64,000 bases of DNA, taken from NCBI GenBank assembly GCA_017305835.1, contig JAFKJY010000050.1:1-64000 (forward strand), given 5' to 3'. The notes below the pieces were generated by a model that was given only the letters and a program-made list of their open reading frames with translations, was not told the DNA's origin and searched no databases. The number at the start of each line of letters is the position of its first letter. The stretch's first letter is position 1. Below are positions 55,379 through 64,000 of this stretch, one piece after another. The stretch comes from Hyphomicrobiales bacterium (GTDB lineage Bacteria; Pseudomonadota; Alphaproteobacteria; Rhizobiales; Rhizobiaceae). Position numbers and translations under genes: made by a program.

Positions 55379-55572
55379 CGTCGAAAATCCGTGCCTTAAT
55401 GCGGGAATAGTGTTGCAAGACATCGTGCAACAACTGCGCGCGGTTCCTAACCGATGGCAGGGGAGGCGGCAAGGTGGCACGGCGCGCCGACGCGGCCGTG
55501 CGGTCGCGTGTTACCCCGGCAGGAGGCCGCGCGCGGGGCGTGGTCCGCCTCCGCCCCGCGCCGCCTCTTCCC

Positions 55573-57525
55573 TCAGCTGACGATCCTGAGGTTGGAGAGC
55601 TCGTCGGCGATGCGCTTGAAGATGTCGGACAGCGTGCCGCCGGTGGCGTTCCAGTAAAGCTTTTCGGGGTGCCCGCCGGCGTCGCGCCGGAAGCGCGAAT
55701 CCGAGGCGCAGGCCTTCAGCGCCTCGATCGCCTGGTTCTCGGCGGTGTTGCCGGTGGACAGGTCGAGCGAGACGGTCATCACCATGACGCTGGCCGTCTT
55801 GGCGTTGGCGCAGGCCGACGCCATCTGCTGGTCGAGCGCGCTGGTGTAGTTGGCGTTGGAATAGTCGTAGGCGCCGAGCCCGCTGGTGCCGGTCATCAGC
55901 CGCGAGGTGCCGGTGCCGTTGTAGCCCAGGCCGGCATAGCCGTAGGCCGAATAGGTCGACTTGTTGCCGGCCGGGTCGCCGAAGCCGAGCGAGTTCGGCG
56001 TGTAGTAGGTGTTGGCGCCGTCGGTGAGCACGATGACGACCTTGTCGTTGCCGTGCTCGCTCTCCGGCCGGCCTTCCGTGAAGGGCGCGCCGCTGGAGAT
56101 GACCCGCCAGCCCCAGGCGATGCCTTCCGGCACGTTGGTCGCCCCGTTCGAGGCCATCGCGTCGATGGCGCTCTTGACCGCGGCGAGCCCGTCATCGGTG
56201 GTCACGTCGGTCAGCGGCGTGATCGGCCCGGTGGTGCAGGAATAGTTCGGCCCGCTGCCCTGCGCCGACTTCACGCCGTAGGGCCGCACCTCGAAATACT
56301 TGGCCATGTTGCGCTGGCGCGTCTGGCCCGACGCGCTCTCGCTGCCGTCGTTCCACCAGTTGTTGGAGGCCGAGTAGCCGTCGAGCGTGGAATTGGTGTC
56401 GCCGAGCCACAGGTCGCCCGGCTCATCCGGCGCGAACATCGGCACGAACAGCGTCGCCGGGTCGCCATAGGCGGCACCCGTGTCGGAAATGCCGGCGTTC
56501 GGCGCCGTGTCGTCGACGTTGTAAGGATACGGCCGCGCCTCGACGCAGCCCTGCCAGCTCGCATAGGGGCCGAACGTCTCCTCGTAATAGCCGGAATCGC
56601 GCCAGGTGCCGGAGCGGCAGGTGCCGTCCCGGCGGGTGTCGGTGCAGACATATTCGCGGCCGGTCGAGACCCACTCGCGCGCCTCGACCTTCTTCATGTC
56701 CTTGTAGAGCGAGAAGCGCGACAGCGCCTCGCCCTGTTCCGTTCCCCAGCCCGCGCCCTGCTTGCGCCAGACGCCGTTGGACTTCGCCGCGGTGCGGTTC
56801 GGATCGGCGAGGCTCGTCCAGTCGAAATTCTCGTTGTGGACTGGCGACAGGCCGAGCGTGTCCATCCAGGTGTCGCCCGAATGCTGCGGACCGACATTGA
56901 CGGAGGCCGCGAACGGCACCAGGCCGAACTGCACCGGCTTGTCCACCTGCTTGATCTGGCGCGCCTGCTGGGCGAGCGTGTCGACGAGCTGCTTGGCCGC
57001 GTCCTTGAGCAGCGCCATGCGCTTCTTGCCCGAGCCGGTGCCGGTCGTGTCCATCGAGCCGGAATTGTCGAGCACCAGCGCCACCTCCAGCGTGTTCTTC
57101 AGCCGGATCTCGGTCGAGGCGGTGAAGTCGATGGTCGGGCTGGCGTCGCGGCCGGCGAGACTCTGGAAGACCGGGAAGAAGTAGGGCTTGTAGGAGAGCG
57201 TCGCCGACAGCTTCAGCGTGCCGCCGCCGGCTTCCGCCGTGGGCAGCGCGACGGCCAGCTCCGCGTCGGCCGGGTTCACCGGCCCGAGATTGGCGTCGAA
57301 GAAAGCGCGCGCATAGGCCAGCACCGCCTCGTTTGTGGCGCCCGAGACGAGCTGGCGCGCGGTGGCGATGCCGGCCGCGTCGAGCGCGTTCAGCGTCGCC
57401 TGCCGCTCGCGGTTCATCTCGGCGTAGTCGATGGCGATCGACAGCGCCCCCATGATCGGAACGATGGCCGCCGCGACCGCGATCGCATAGCTGCCGCCAC
57501 GATGTGCGAGGAAGCTGCGAAACAT
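55573..57525 (-). CDS. TadG-like pilus assembly protein with VWA domain (copy 1)
   Basis: A 650-residue exported protein: a single N-terminal membrane segment (about residues 12-34, within SYAIAVAAAIVPIMGALSIA) of the TadE/TadG type and a periplasmic von Willebrand A domain with the metal site VLDNSGSM (Asp153, Ser155-Ser157), later VVIVLTDGANTYYTPN. The C-terminus is IADELSNLRIVS, shared with copies 2 and 3. It is the most divergent of the three. TadG takes part in Flp pilus export or surface adhesion, but no other tad genes are in the window. Confidence 0.82.
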   Translation of the reverse strand: MFRSFLAHRGGSYAIAVAAAIVPIMGALSIAIDYAEMNRERQATLNALDAAGIATARQLVSGATNEAVLAYARAFFDANLGPVNPADAELAVALPTAEAGGGTLKLSATLSYKPYFFPVFQSLAGRDASPTIDFTASTEIRLKNTLEVALVLDNSGSMDTTGTGSGKKRMALLKDAAKQLVDTLAQQARQIKQVDKPVQFGLVPFAASVNVGPQHSGDTWMDTLGLSPVHNENFDWTSLADPNRTAAKSNGVWRKQGAGWGTEQGEALSRFSLYKDMKKVEAREWVSTGREYVCTDTRRDGTCRSGTWRDSGYYEETFGPYASWQGCVEARPYPYNVDDTAPNAGISDTGAAYGDPATLFVPMFAPDEPGDLWLGDTNSTLDGYSASNNWWNDGSESASGQTRQRNMAKYFEVRPYGVKSAQGSGPNYSCTTGPITPLTDVTTDDGLAAVKSAIDAMASNGATNVPEGIAWGWRVISSGAPFTEGRPESEHGNDKVVIVLTDGANTYYTPNSLGFGDPAGNKSTYSAYGYAGLGYNGTGTSRLMTGTSGLGAYDYSNANYTSALDQQMASACANAKTASVMVMTVSLDLSTGNTAENQAIEALKACASDSRFRRDAGGHPEKLYWNATGGTLSDIFKRIADELSNLRIVS

Positions 57526-57651
57526 ATGTAGATTGCCCCAAGCCGAAGCCCGGACTCTGCCAGCCCCGCGCTAAATTTGGCTTGCGGCGCGAGGCTCAAT
57601 TTGCGCCGGCGCGTTAGAACATCGTGAACCACGCCGGAGCGCGTGCTGTCC

Positions 57652-59571
57652 TCAGCTCACGATGCGCAGGTTGGAGAGCTCGTCGGCGATCTCCTTGAAG
57701 GTCTGCGAGAGATTGCCGCCGGTCGTGTTCCAGAACAGCTTCGCAGGCTTGGAAGGGTCGGCCGTGTCCTTGCGGAAGCGCGAGTCCGAGGCGCAGTCCT
57801 TCAGCCCGGCGATCTGCTTCTTCTGCTGGGTGTCGGTGCTCGACAGGTCGAGGCCGACCGTCATGACGATCAGGTGGTTGGCCTTCGCGTTGGTGCAGAC
57901 CTGCGCCATCTGGTCGTTGAGCGCGGCCGAGTAGTTGTCGTTGGAATAGTCGCTCTTGCTGACGCCCGAGCCGGTGCCCATGAACAGGCGCGTGTACGAG
58001 CCGCCCGACTGCGTCACGCGCGCATAGCCGTAGGCCGAGTAGGTCGACTTGTCGCCGGCGGGATCCGAATAGCCGAGCGAGGAGGGCGTGTAGTAGGTGT
58101 TCTCGCCGTCGGTGAGCACGATCAGCACCTTGTCGTTGCCCTTCTCCGTCTCGGGGCGGCCTTCGGAGAAGGGCGCGGCGTTCGACACGGTGCGCCAGCC
58201 CCAGGCGATGCCTTCCGGCACGTTGGTCGCGCCGTTCGGGCTCATCGCGTCGATCGCCGCGTTGACCTTGGTCAGGCCTTCCGAGACGGTGACGTCGGTG
58301 AGCGGCGTGATGGCGGTGGTCGTGCAGCTCGAGTTCGGCCCTTCGCCGGAGCCGGCGACGCTGACCTTGCCCTGCGGCGCCGGCGTGAAATACTTCACCA
58401 TCGAGCGCTGGCGGGCGTACTGGTCGCTCGTCGACGTGCTGGTCGAGACGGTCTGGTCGTCCCACCAGCTATTCGACGCGCCGAAGGTCTTGATCGTCTT
58501 CTTCGAATCGCCCTGGTCGGTCCAGACGTTGCCGACCTCGTCGGGCGCGAACATCGGCACGAACAGCGTCGCCGGCGTCGAGCTGGTCGGCGCGGCGTCG
58601 CTGGTGTTGTAGGGATAGGGGCGCGCCTCAACGCAGCCCTGCCAGCTCGCATAGGGGCCGTAGACGGGCTGGGTGACCCACGACGAGCCGACCCGCACGG
58701 TCTGCGTGCCGGTCTGGCGCAGCAGGTCGTCGTACAGGCTGAAGCGGGTGATCTTCTGGTTCTCGGCCGTGCCCCAGCCGGTGCCCTTCTTGTAGTAGAC
58801 GCCCGAGATGCTCTGCACGTAGCGGTTGCCGTTGGCCGACGCCTTCGCCTGGTTCATCGTATCCCAGTCGAAGTTCTCGTGGTGGATGGGCGAGCGGCCG
58901 TCGGTGTCCATCCAGGCGGCGGTAGCGTATTGCGGGCCGACATTCACCGAGGCCGCGAAGGGCACGACGGCGAACTGCACGGGCTTGACCATCTGCTTCA
59001 TCTGGCTCGCCTGCTGGGCGAGCGTGGCGACGAGCTGCTTGGCCGCGTCCTTCAGAAGCGTCATGCGCTTCTTGCCCGAGCCGGAGCCGGTGTAGTCCAT
59101 CGAGCCGGAATTATCGAGGACGAGGGCGACCTCCAGCGTGTTCTTGAGCTGCACCTCGATCTGCGCGCTGAAGCTGGCGGTGGTGCCGCCGTTCTTGCCG
59201 ATCAGCGCGTTGAAGGTGGGCAGGAAATAGGGCCGGTAGGTGAGGTCGGCCGACAGCTTCACCGTCGTGCCGCCGCCGGTGACGGTCGGCAGGGTGACGT
59301 GAAGCTGTGCGTCCGACGGGTCGACACCTCCGAGATTGGCCTCGAAGAAGTCCTGCGCGTAGGCGACGAGCTCCTGGTTGTCGGCGCCCTCGACGAGCCG
59401 GCGCGCGGTGGCGACGCCGGCCGCGTCCAGCGCGTTGATGGTGAGCTGGCGCTGTCGCGACATCTCGGAGTAGTCGACGGCCACCGCCAGCCCGCCCATG
59501 ATCGGGATGATGGAGGCGGCGGTGAGCAGCATGTAGTTGCCGCGCTTGTCGGACAGGAACCGGCGCAACAT
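57652..59571 (-). CDS. TadG-like pilus assembly protein with VWA domain (copy 2)
   Basis: A 639-residue paralogue of copy 1. The membrane segment is in NYMLLTAASIIPIMGGLAVA, the metal site reads VLDNSGSMDYTGSGSGKKRM, and VLIVLTDGENTYYTPS and IADELSNLRIVS close the protein. The ATG at 59571 has GGGGAG upstream; an in-frame start at 59586 adds five residues. It is near-identical to copy 3 over long stretches (for example GATNVPEGIAWGWRTV), so the duplication is recent. Confidence 0.82.
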   Translation of the reverse strand: MLRRFLSDKRGNYMLLTAASIIPIMGGLAVAVDYSEMSRQRQLTINALDAAGVATARRLVEGADNQELVAYAQDFFEANLGGVDPSDAQLHVTLPTVTGGGTTVKLSADLTYRPYFLPTFNALIGKNGGTTASFSAQIEVQLKNTLEVALVLDNSGSMDYTGSGSGKKRMTLLKDAAKQLVATLAQQASQMKQMVKPVQFAVVPFAASVNVGPQYATAAWMDTDGRSPIHHENFDWDTMNQAKASANGNRYVQSISGVYYKKGTGWGTAENQKITRFSLYDDLLRQTGTQTVRVGSSWVTQPVYGPYASWQGCVEARPYPYNTSDAAPTSSTPATLFVPMFAPDEVGNVWTDQGDSKKTIKTFGASNSWWDDQTVSTSTSTSDQYARQRSMVKYFTPAPQGKVSVAGSGEGPNSSCTTTAITPLTDVTVSEGLTKVNAAIDAMSPNGATNVPEGIAWGWRTVSNAAPFSEGRPETEKGNDKVLIVLTDGENTYYTPSSLGYSDPAGDKSTYSAYGYARVTQSGGSYTRLFMGTGSGVSKSDYSNDNYSAALNDQMAQVCTNAKANHLIVMTVGLDLSSTDTQQKKQIAGLKDCASDSRFRKDTADPSKPAKLFWNTTGGNLSQTFKEIADELSNLRIVS

Positions 59572-59701
59572 CGGAGAACTCCCCATTGAGGAGCCTCAGC
59601 CTAGCAGCCACCGCTGAAGGCCAGGTTCAGCGCACGGATCGGATTTGCCGCCGCCCGTTAACCGCCGCGAAACCATGGCGGAGGCGGCCGGCCCCGCGCG
59701 C

Positions 59702-59728
59702 AAAAAACCCGCCGGAAGGTCCGGCGGG
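59702..59728 (-). terminator. Rho-independent terminator of TadG copy 3
   Basis: On the minus strand, stem CCCGCCGGA/TCCGGCGGG (59708-59716 with 59720-59728) is followed by six Ts (59702-59707 as As on the plus strand). It ends the transcript of copy 3 and so isolates copy 2 from it. Confidence 0.8.
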
Positions 59729-59749
59729 CTTGTTGCCCGGGATGCCCGG

Positions 59750-61738
59750 TCAGCTCGTGATGCGCAGGTTGGACAGCTCGTCGGCGATCTCCTTGAAGGT
59801 CTGCGAGAGATTGCCGCCGGTGGTGTTCCAGAACAGCTTGGCCGGCTTGGTCGGGTCGTCGGCGTCCTTGCGGAAGCGCGAGTCCGACGAGCAGCTCTTG
59901 AGGCCGGCGATCTGCTTCTTCTGCTGGGTGTCGGAGGTCGACAAGTCGAGCGCCACCGTCATCACGATCATGCCGGCCGTCTTGGCGTTGGTGCACGTCG
60001 CCGCCATCTGGTCGTTGAGCGCCGCCGAGTAGTTGTCGTTGGAATAGTCGCTCTTGCTGACGCCCGTGCCGGTGCCCATGAACAGGCGCGTGTACGACCC
60101 GCCCGACTGGGTGATGCCGGTGTAGCCGAAGGCCGAGTAGATCGACTTGTTGCCGGCATAGTCGTTGTAGCCCAGCGAGTTCGCCGTGTAGTAGGTGTTC
60201 TCGCCGTCGGTGAGCACGATCACGACCTTGTCGTTGCCGTTCTCGGCGTCGCCGCGGCCCTCGCTGAAGGGCGCGCCGCCCGACACCGTGCGCCAGCCCC
60301 AGGCGATGCCCTCGGGCACGTTGGTGCCGCCATTGGGGGACATCGCGTCGATCGCGTCCTTGATCTTGGTCTTGCCGGCCGCGTCGGTCACGTCGGTGAG
60401 CGGCGTGATGGCGGTTGTCGTGCAGCTCGAGTTCGGGCCGTCGCCGGCGCTCGCGGCGCTGACCTTGCCCTGCGGTGCCGGCGTGAAATACTTCACCATC
60501 GAGGTCTGCCGGGCGAGCTGGTCGCTCGCCTTGGTGCTGGTCGACGTGGTGAGGTCGTCCCACCAGTTGGCCGACGTGCCGAAGGTCTTGATCGTCTTCT
60601 TCGAATCGCCCTGGTCGGTCCAGATGTTGCCGGCCTCGTCGGGCGCGAACATCGGCACGAACAGCGTCGCCGGCGTCGCGGTCGTCGGCGCCGCGTCGGT
60701 GGTGTTGTAGGGATAGGGCCGTGTCTCCACGCAGCCCTGCCAGGACGCATAGGGGGCGTAGACCGGCTGGTCCTCGTAGACGTCGACGTAGCCGTAGGTC
60801 TTGCATTTCCCGTTCGACTTCCACGCAATGCATTCGTAGTTCGTGCCGGTCTTGACCGACTGCGTGCCGGTCTGGCGCTTGACGTCGTCGAACAGGGTGA
60901 AGCGGGTGACCTTCTGGTTCTCCGCCGAGCCCCAGCCGGACCCCTTCTTGTAGTAGACGCCGGAGGAGGCCTGCACGTAGCGGTTGCCGTTCGACGAGGA
61001 CAGCGACTGGCTCATCGTCGTCCAGTCGAAATTCTCGTGGTGGATGGGCGAGCGGCCGTCCGTGTCCATCCAGGCGGCGGTCGAATATTGCGGGCCGACA
61101 TTCACCGAGGCGGCGAACGGGACCACCGCGAACTGCACCGGCTTGTCCACCTGCTTCATCTGGGTGGCCTGTGTGGCCATCGAATCGACGAGCTGCTTGG
61201 CCGCGTCCTTGAGAAGCGTCATGCGCTTCTTGCCCGAGCCGGAGCCGGTGTAGTCCATCGAGCCGGAATTATCGAGGACGAGCGCGATCTCCAGCGTGTT
61301 CTTGAGCTGCACCTCGGTGTGGGCGGCGAAGTCCACCTTGGTGGCCGAGCTGGTGTCCTTGCCCATCAGGGCGGAGAAGGTCGGCAGGAAGTAGGGCTTG
61401 TAGGTCAGGTCGGCCGACAGCTTGATCTTGCCGCCGCCGGCCGAGCTGGTCGGCAGCGTCACGTGCAGCGTCGCGTTCCTGGGGTCGACCGCGCCGAGAT
61501 TGGCCGCGAAAAACTGCTGGGCGTAGTCGACGAGCTGCTCGTCGGTCGAGCCGCCCTCGATCAGCCGCCGCGCGGTGGCGACGCCGGCCGCGTCGAGCGC
61601 GTTGAGCGTGAGCTGGCGCTGCCGCGACATCTCCGCATAGTCGATCGCGACCGCGAGGCCGCCCATGATCGGCACGATGGCCGCCGCCGTCAGCAACATG
61701 AAGTTGCCGCGCTTGTCGGAAAGGAAACGCCGAAACAT
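59750..61738 (-). CDS. TadG-like pilus assembly protein with VWA domain (copy 3)
   Basis: A 662-residue paralogue. Membrane segment NFMLLTAAAIVPIMGGLAVA, metal site VLDNSGSMDYTGSGSGKKRM, ending IADELSNLRITS. It carries a short extra insertion with cysteines (CIAWKSNGKCKTYGYVDVYE near residue 300) that copy 2 lacks. The ATG at 61738 gives MFRRFLSDKRG; the in-frame start at 61777 is less likely. Its transcript has its own terminator. Confidence 0.82.
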   Translation of the reverse strand: MFRRFLSDKRGNFMLLTAAAIVPIMGGLAVAIDYAEMSRQRQLTLNALDAAGVATARRLIEGGSTDEQLVDYAQQFFAANLGAVDPRNATLHVTLPTSSAGGGKIKLSADLTYKPYFLPTFSALMGKDTSSATKVDFAAHTEVQLKNTLEIALVLDNSGSMDYTGSGSGKKRMTLLKDAAKQLVDSMATQATQMKQVDKPVQFAVVPFAASVNVGPQYSTAAWMDTDGRSPIHHENFDWTTMSQSLSSSNGNRYVQASSGVYYKKGSGWGSAENQKVTRFTLFDDVKRQTGTQSVKTGTNYECIAWKSNGKCKTYGYVDVYEDQPVYAPYASWQGCVETRPYPYNTTDAAPTTATPATLFVPMFAPDEAGNIWTDQGDSKKTIKTFGTSANWWDDLTTSTSTKASDQLARQTSMVKYFTPAPQGKVSAASAGDGPNSSCTTTAITPLTDVTDAAGKTKIKDAIDAMSPNGGTNVPEGIAWGWRTVSGGAPFSEGRGDAENGNDKVVIVLTDGENTYYTANSLGYNDYAGNKSIYSAFGYTGITQSGGSYTRLFMGTGTGVSKSDYSNDNYSAALNDQMAATCTNAKTAGMIVMTVALDLSTSDTQQKKQIAGLKSCSSDSRFRKDADDPTKPAKLFWNTTGGNLSQTFKEIADELSNLRITS

Positions 61739-61848
61739 GCCGAGCCACCCCCGCGGGTTCAGACAATCGTCCGGCATATTCCCACGGATTCATTAAGGCC
61801 CGGTTTTGCGCGGTGCCGCAAAGGCAACCTCGGAAAAAAACGGCTCGT

Positions 61849-63069
61849 TTACATTCCCGCAGCGAGGGCGGCCTGGCGCGCGGCAGACGATCGCACCCGG
61901 CGCGGGCCGGAGAAGCGCTCGCCTTCCATGAGGTCGATGCCGAGGTCGATCAGCCCGACCGCGTCGTCGTCGCGCACCACGCCGGTGGCGATGACGGCGA
62001 TGCCTGCCTCGGCTGCGGCCTCGGCGAGTTCGGCGCCCGGGAGCTGCCGGCGCCGGCCGCGCTCGCGGTCGAGCAGCCGGTTGACCGGGATCTTGAGGAA
62101 ATGGGCCCCGCGCGCCCTGGTGCCGCGCAATTCGGCGCGCGCGCCTTCCCAGCCCTCGACGGCAATGCGGAAGCCGGCGGCGGTGAGCTGGTCCAGCCGG
62201 TCGCGCGTCTCGCCGCCGGCGGCAAGCAGCGTCGCCGGCACCGAAAACACCAGCGAGGCGGGCAGGCCGCGATGGACGCGCGCCAGCTCGGCGATCGCGT
62301 CGACCTCGGCGCGCGAGCCGAGCAGCGCTTCCGAGATCGCGATGTGGAAGGGCATGCGCTCGCTCGCCGTGCCGAGCTGGCGGCGGCTGGCAGACACCGC
62401 CGAGCGCACCAGCGCGGCCTCGAAGGCGGCCTGGTCGAGCCCCGGCAGGGGCTGCGCCATCCGACGGATGTCGAGCGGCTTGCCGCCCTCGGCGGGCTCG
62501 ACATGCGCATGCACCTCGAACCCGGTGGCGGCCCCCTGGGCGACCGAGATGATCGGCTGCAGGCTGACCTCAAGCTCGCCGGCCGCGACGGCCGAGGCGA
62601 GCGCCTGGCGGATCGCCTCCGACGTCGCCGGCTCGGCCTCGGGCGCGCGCTCGGCGGCCGGCGGCACGGCGACGGGACGCGCCTCGATCTCGGCGCGCCG
62701 CGGGAAGGGGGACGGCGTTTCGGCGGCCTGCGGCTGCGCCGCGGCCATGCCGGTCAGCGTCTCGATCTCCTCGGCGATCTTGCGGTTGAGCTCGCCGATC
62801 GAGGCGGCGTCGCGCTCGCTGCGCGAGGAGAGGTCCCGCAGCGCCATTTCGATGGAGCGCGAGAAGCGCAGGAAGTCGGTCTGGGCCTTGCGGGCGTTGC
62901 GCAGCGCCATCGCCGCGACGGCGACGGAGATGGCTGCGACGATCAGCGCGGCGATGGGAAACAGCGTCGATTCGGCCGCCACCGCTCCGGCGCTCTGCGC
63001 GCGCGAAGCCTCGAGCACGCTCAGCAGGCCGAGCACCACCGCACCGAAGAAGGCACCCTTTCGCAGCAT
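61849..63069 (-). CDS. Degenerate EAL domain protein
   Basis: A 406-residue protein with two N-terminal membrane segments (about residues 5-45), a short coiled-coil region (residues 60-95) and a C-terminal EAL-like domain. The EAL motif reads EVH instead of ExLxR, and the DDFGTG loop that binds metal is replaced by VEGWEG, so phosphodiesterase activity is unlikely. It may bind c-di-GMP or act as a structural partner. The ATG at 63069 precedes the first membrane segment; a GTG at 63132 is an alternative start, neither with a strong ribosome site. Confidence 0.72.
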   Translation of the reverse strand: MLRKGAFFGAVVLGLLSVLEASRAQSAGAVAAESTLFPIAALIVAAISVAVAAMALRNARKAQTDFLRFSRSIEMALRDLSSRSERDAASIGELNRKIAEEIETLTGMAAAQPQAAETPSPFPRRAEIEARPVAVPPAAERAPEAEPATSEAIRQALASAVAAGELEVSLQPIISVAQGAATGFEVHAHVEPAEGGKPLDIRRMAQPLPGLDQAAFEAALVRSAVSASRRQLGTASERMPFHIAISEALLGSRAEVDAIAELARVHRGLPASLVFSVPATLLAAGGETRDRLDQLTAAGFRIAVEGWEGARAELRGTRARGAHFLKIPVNRLLDRERGRRRQLPGAELAEAAAEAGIAVIATGVVRDDDAVGLIDLGIDLMEGERFSGPRRVRSSAARQAALAAGM

Positions 63070-63241
63070 AAGGACACACCCGTTGGCCAACGCGGCAATG
63101 GCCGCGCGGTTCCGCCCCGGGTCTTGTGCCACTTGCGCCGGACCCTGTTAAGCGAAAGCTCGTGACAGGGTGAATGCGTTCGGTTAATTCGGCCGCCATC
63201 GCGGGCGAGGCCTCCGCCCGCACGCCCAGGGAGCCCGCCGC

Positions 63242-64000
63242 ATGGCCGACGCGCCGAGAACGCTGACCTCGCTCGACGAGATCGCCGCGCCCTACGCCGC
63301 GATCCTGAGCGATGTCTGGGGCGTGCTGCACAACGGCATCGTGCCGCACCCGGCCGCCGTCGCCGCGCTGCGCCGCATGCGCGCGCAGGGCAGGGCGGTG
63401 GTGCTGATCACCAACGCGCCGCGCCCCTCGGCGCCGATCATCGCGCAGCTCGACCGCATCGGCGTCGACCGCGACTGCTGGGACCGGCTGGTCACGTCGG
63501 GGGACGTCACGCGGCGGCTGATCGCGGAGGGCGCGCGGCGGATTTTCCACATCGGCCCCGACGACGACCTGTCGATCTACGAGGGCCTCGACGTCGAGCT
63601 GGTGGAGGAGTTCGAGGCGGACGCCGTGGTCTGCACCGGCCTGTTCGACGACGAGACCGAGCGGCCGGAGGACTATGCCGAGCTGCTGATGCGGCTGCGC
63701 GCGCGCAACCTGCCCTTCATCTGCGCCAACCCCGACATCGTGGTCGAGCGCGGCGATCGTCTGATCTGGTGCGCCGGCGCGCTGGCGCGCGACTACGGCC
63801 AGCTCGGCGGCCGCACGCTGATCGCCGGCAAGCCCTTCGCGCCGATCTACGAGGCGGCGCTGGAGGCGGCTTCCGACGTGCTGGGGCGCGAGGTCGGCGC
63901 GGCGGACGTGCTGGCCATCGGCGACGGCGCGCTGACCGACCTGAAGGGCGCGGCGGCGCGCGGCATCGACATGCTGTTCATCACCGCGGGCATCCACGCG
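63242..64000 (+). CDS. HAD-superfamily class IIA hydrolase (TIGR01459-like), 3' partial
   Basis: A HAD phosphatase cut by the right edge after 253 codons. Motif I is AILSDVWGVLHNG with the nucleophile Asp, motif II VVLITNAPRPS, motif III GGRTLIAGKPFAPIYEAAL and motif IV AIGDGALTDLKGAA. The 'DVWGV' form is typical of the TIGR01459 subgroup, whose substrate is unknown. The ATG at 63242 has AGGGAG 8 bases upstream. It is divergent from the EAL-like gene. Confidence 0.88.
   Translation, partial: MADAPRTLTSLDEIAAPYAAILSDVWGVLHNGIVPHPAAVAALRRMRAQGRAVVLITNAPRPSAPIIAQLDRIGVDRDCWDRLVTSGDVTRRLIAEGARRIFHIGPDDDLSIYEGLDVELVEEFEADAVVCTGLFDDETERPEDYAELLMRLRARNLPFICANPDIVVERGDRLIWCAGALARDYGQLGGRTLIAGKPFAPIYEAALEAASDVLGREVGAADVLAIGDGALTDLKGAAARGIDMLFITAGIHA

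Noticed and set aside
55531-55561. A GCGCGGGGCG/CGCCCCGCGC stem after TadG copy 1 as a terminator.
   Set aside because: No T-run on either strand; such stems are expected by chance in DNA of this GC content.
59645-63151. A 1168-codon plus-strand frame over TadG copy 3 and the EAL gene.
   Set aside because: Arg/Val/Gly-rich antisense shadow covering two genes with recognisable domains on the other strand.

Overview
This 64 kb window is a GC-rich chromosomal segment of an alphaproteobacterium, most likely of the Rhizobiales (Hyphomicrobiales) and perhaps near Mesorhizobium/Phyllobacteriaceae. The signs are a PdhS-type multi-PAS kinase, the hisS-hisZ-hisG order, a tRNA-His with A73 and a G1-U72 pair, a CIRCE-controlled groESL, a phasin, DUF1127 and DUF937 proteins, EcfG-type (GGAAC-N16-CGTT) promoters and several rhizobial palindromic intergenic repeats. 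There is no prophage, transposase, CRISPR array or rRNA operon. The genus is an inference.

Layout. 0-3 kb: PotGHI-type polyamine importer (potG enters from the left edge). 3-7 kb: AsmA-like protein, divergent acetoacetyl-CoA synthetase. 7-10 kb: iron importer permease and binding protein without an ATPase gene. 10-14.5 kb: PdhS-like kinase, then a phasin followed by a small RNA with three CCTCCTCCC hairpin loops driven by an EcfG-type promoter. 14.6-15.5 kb: tRNA-His and three tiny hydrophilic proteins behind another EcfG-like promoter. 15.5-20 kb: xseA, a HigBA/RelE-type toxin-antitoxin pair, a LysR regulator divergent from a DUF1127 gene, and a DUF937 protein. 20-27 kb: gshA, a short Hsp70, rsmE, a class I amidotransferase, small hypotheticals and a metallophosphatase. 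27-32 kb: L-lactate utilisation locus (lldR-lldD-lutA-lutB-lutC) with a candidate LldR operator. 32-39 kb: an acyltransferase, then glcD, glcE and glcF, interrupted by a DUF559 gene inside inverted repeats and by a membrane protein plus a DUF433/DUF5615 toxin-antitoxin pair. 39-44 kb: BASS transporter, L,D-transpeptidase, tag, groES-groEL, and a second candidate EcfG-driven small RNA. 44-50 kb: YqaA-like protein and a branched-chain amino-acid type ABC importer (livM, H, F, G, J). 50-55 kb: fumC, doxX-like gene, hisG-hisZ-hisS. 55-64 kb: three tandem TadG-like von Willebrand A proteins, a degenerate EAL protein, and a HAD hydrolase cut by the right edge.

How parts fit. Carbon use dominates: lactate (lld/lut), glycolate (glcDEF), acetoacetate activation and fumarase feed central metabolism, while the phasin and its adjacent small RNA point to polyhydroxyalkanoate storage and stress. 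The EcfG-like sites link a phasin-adjacent anti-Shine-Dalgarno RNA, a small-protein cluster and an RNA behind groEL to the general stress response. This is read from promoter sequence alone and is the most testable new idea here.
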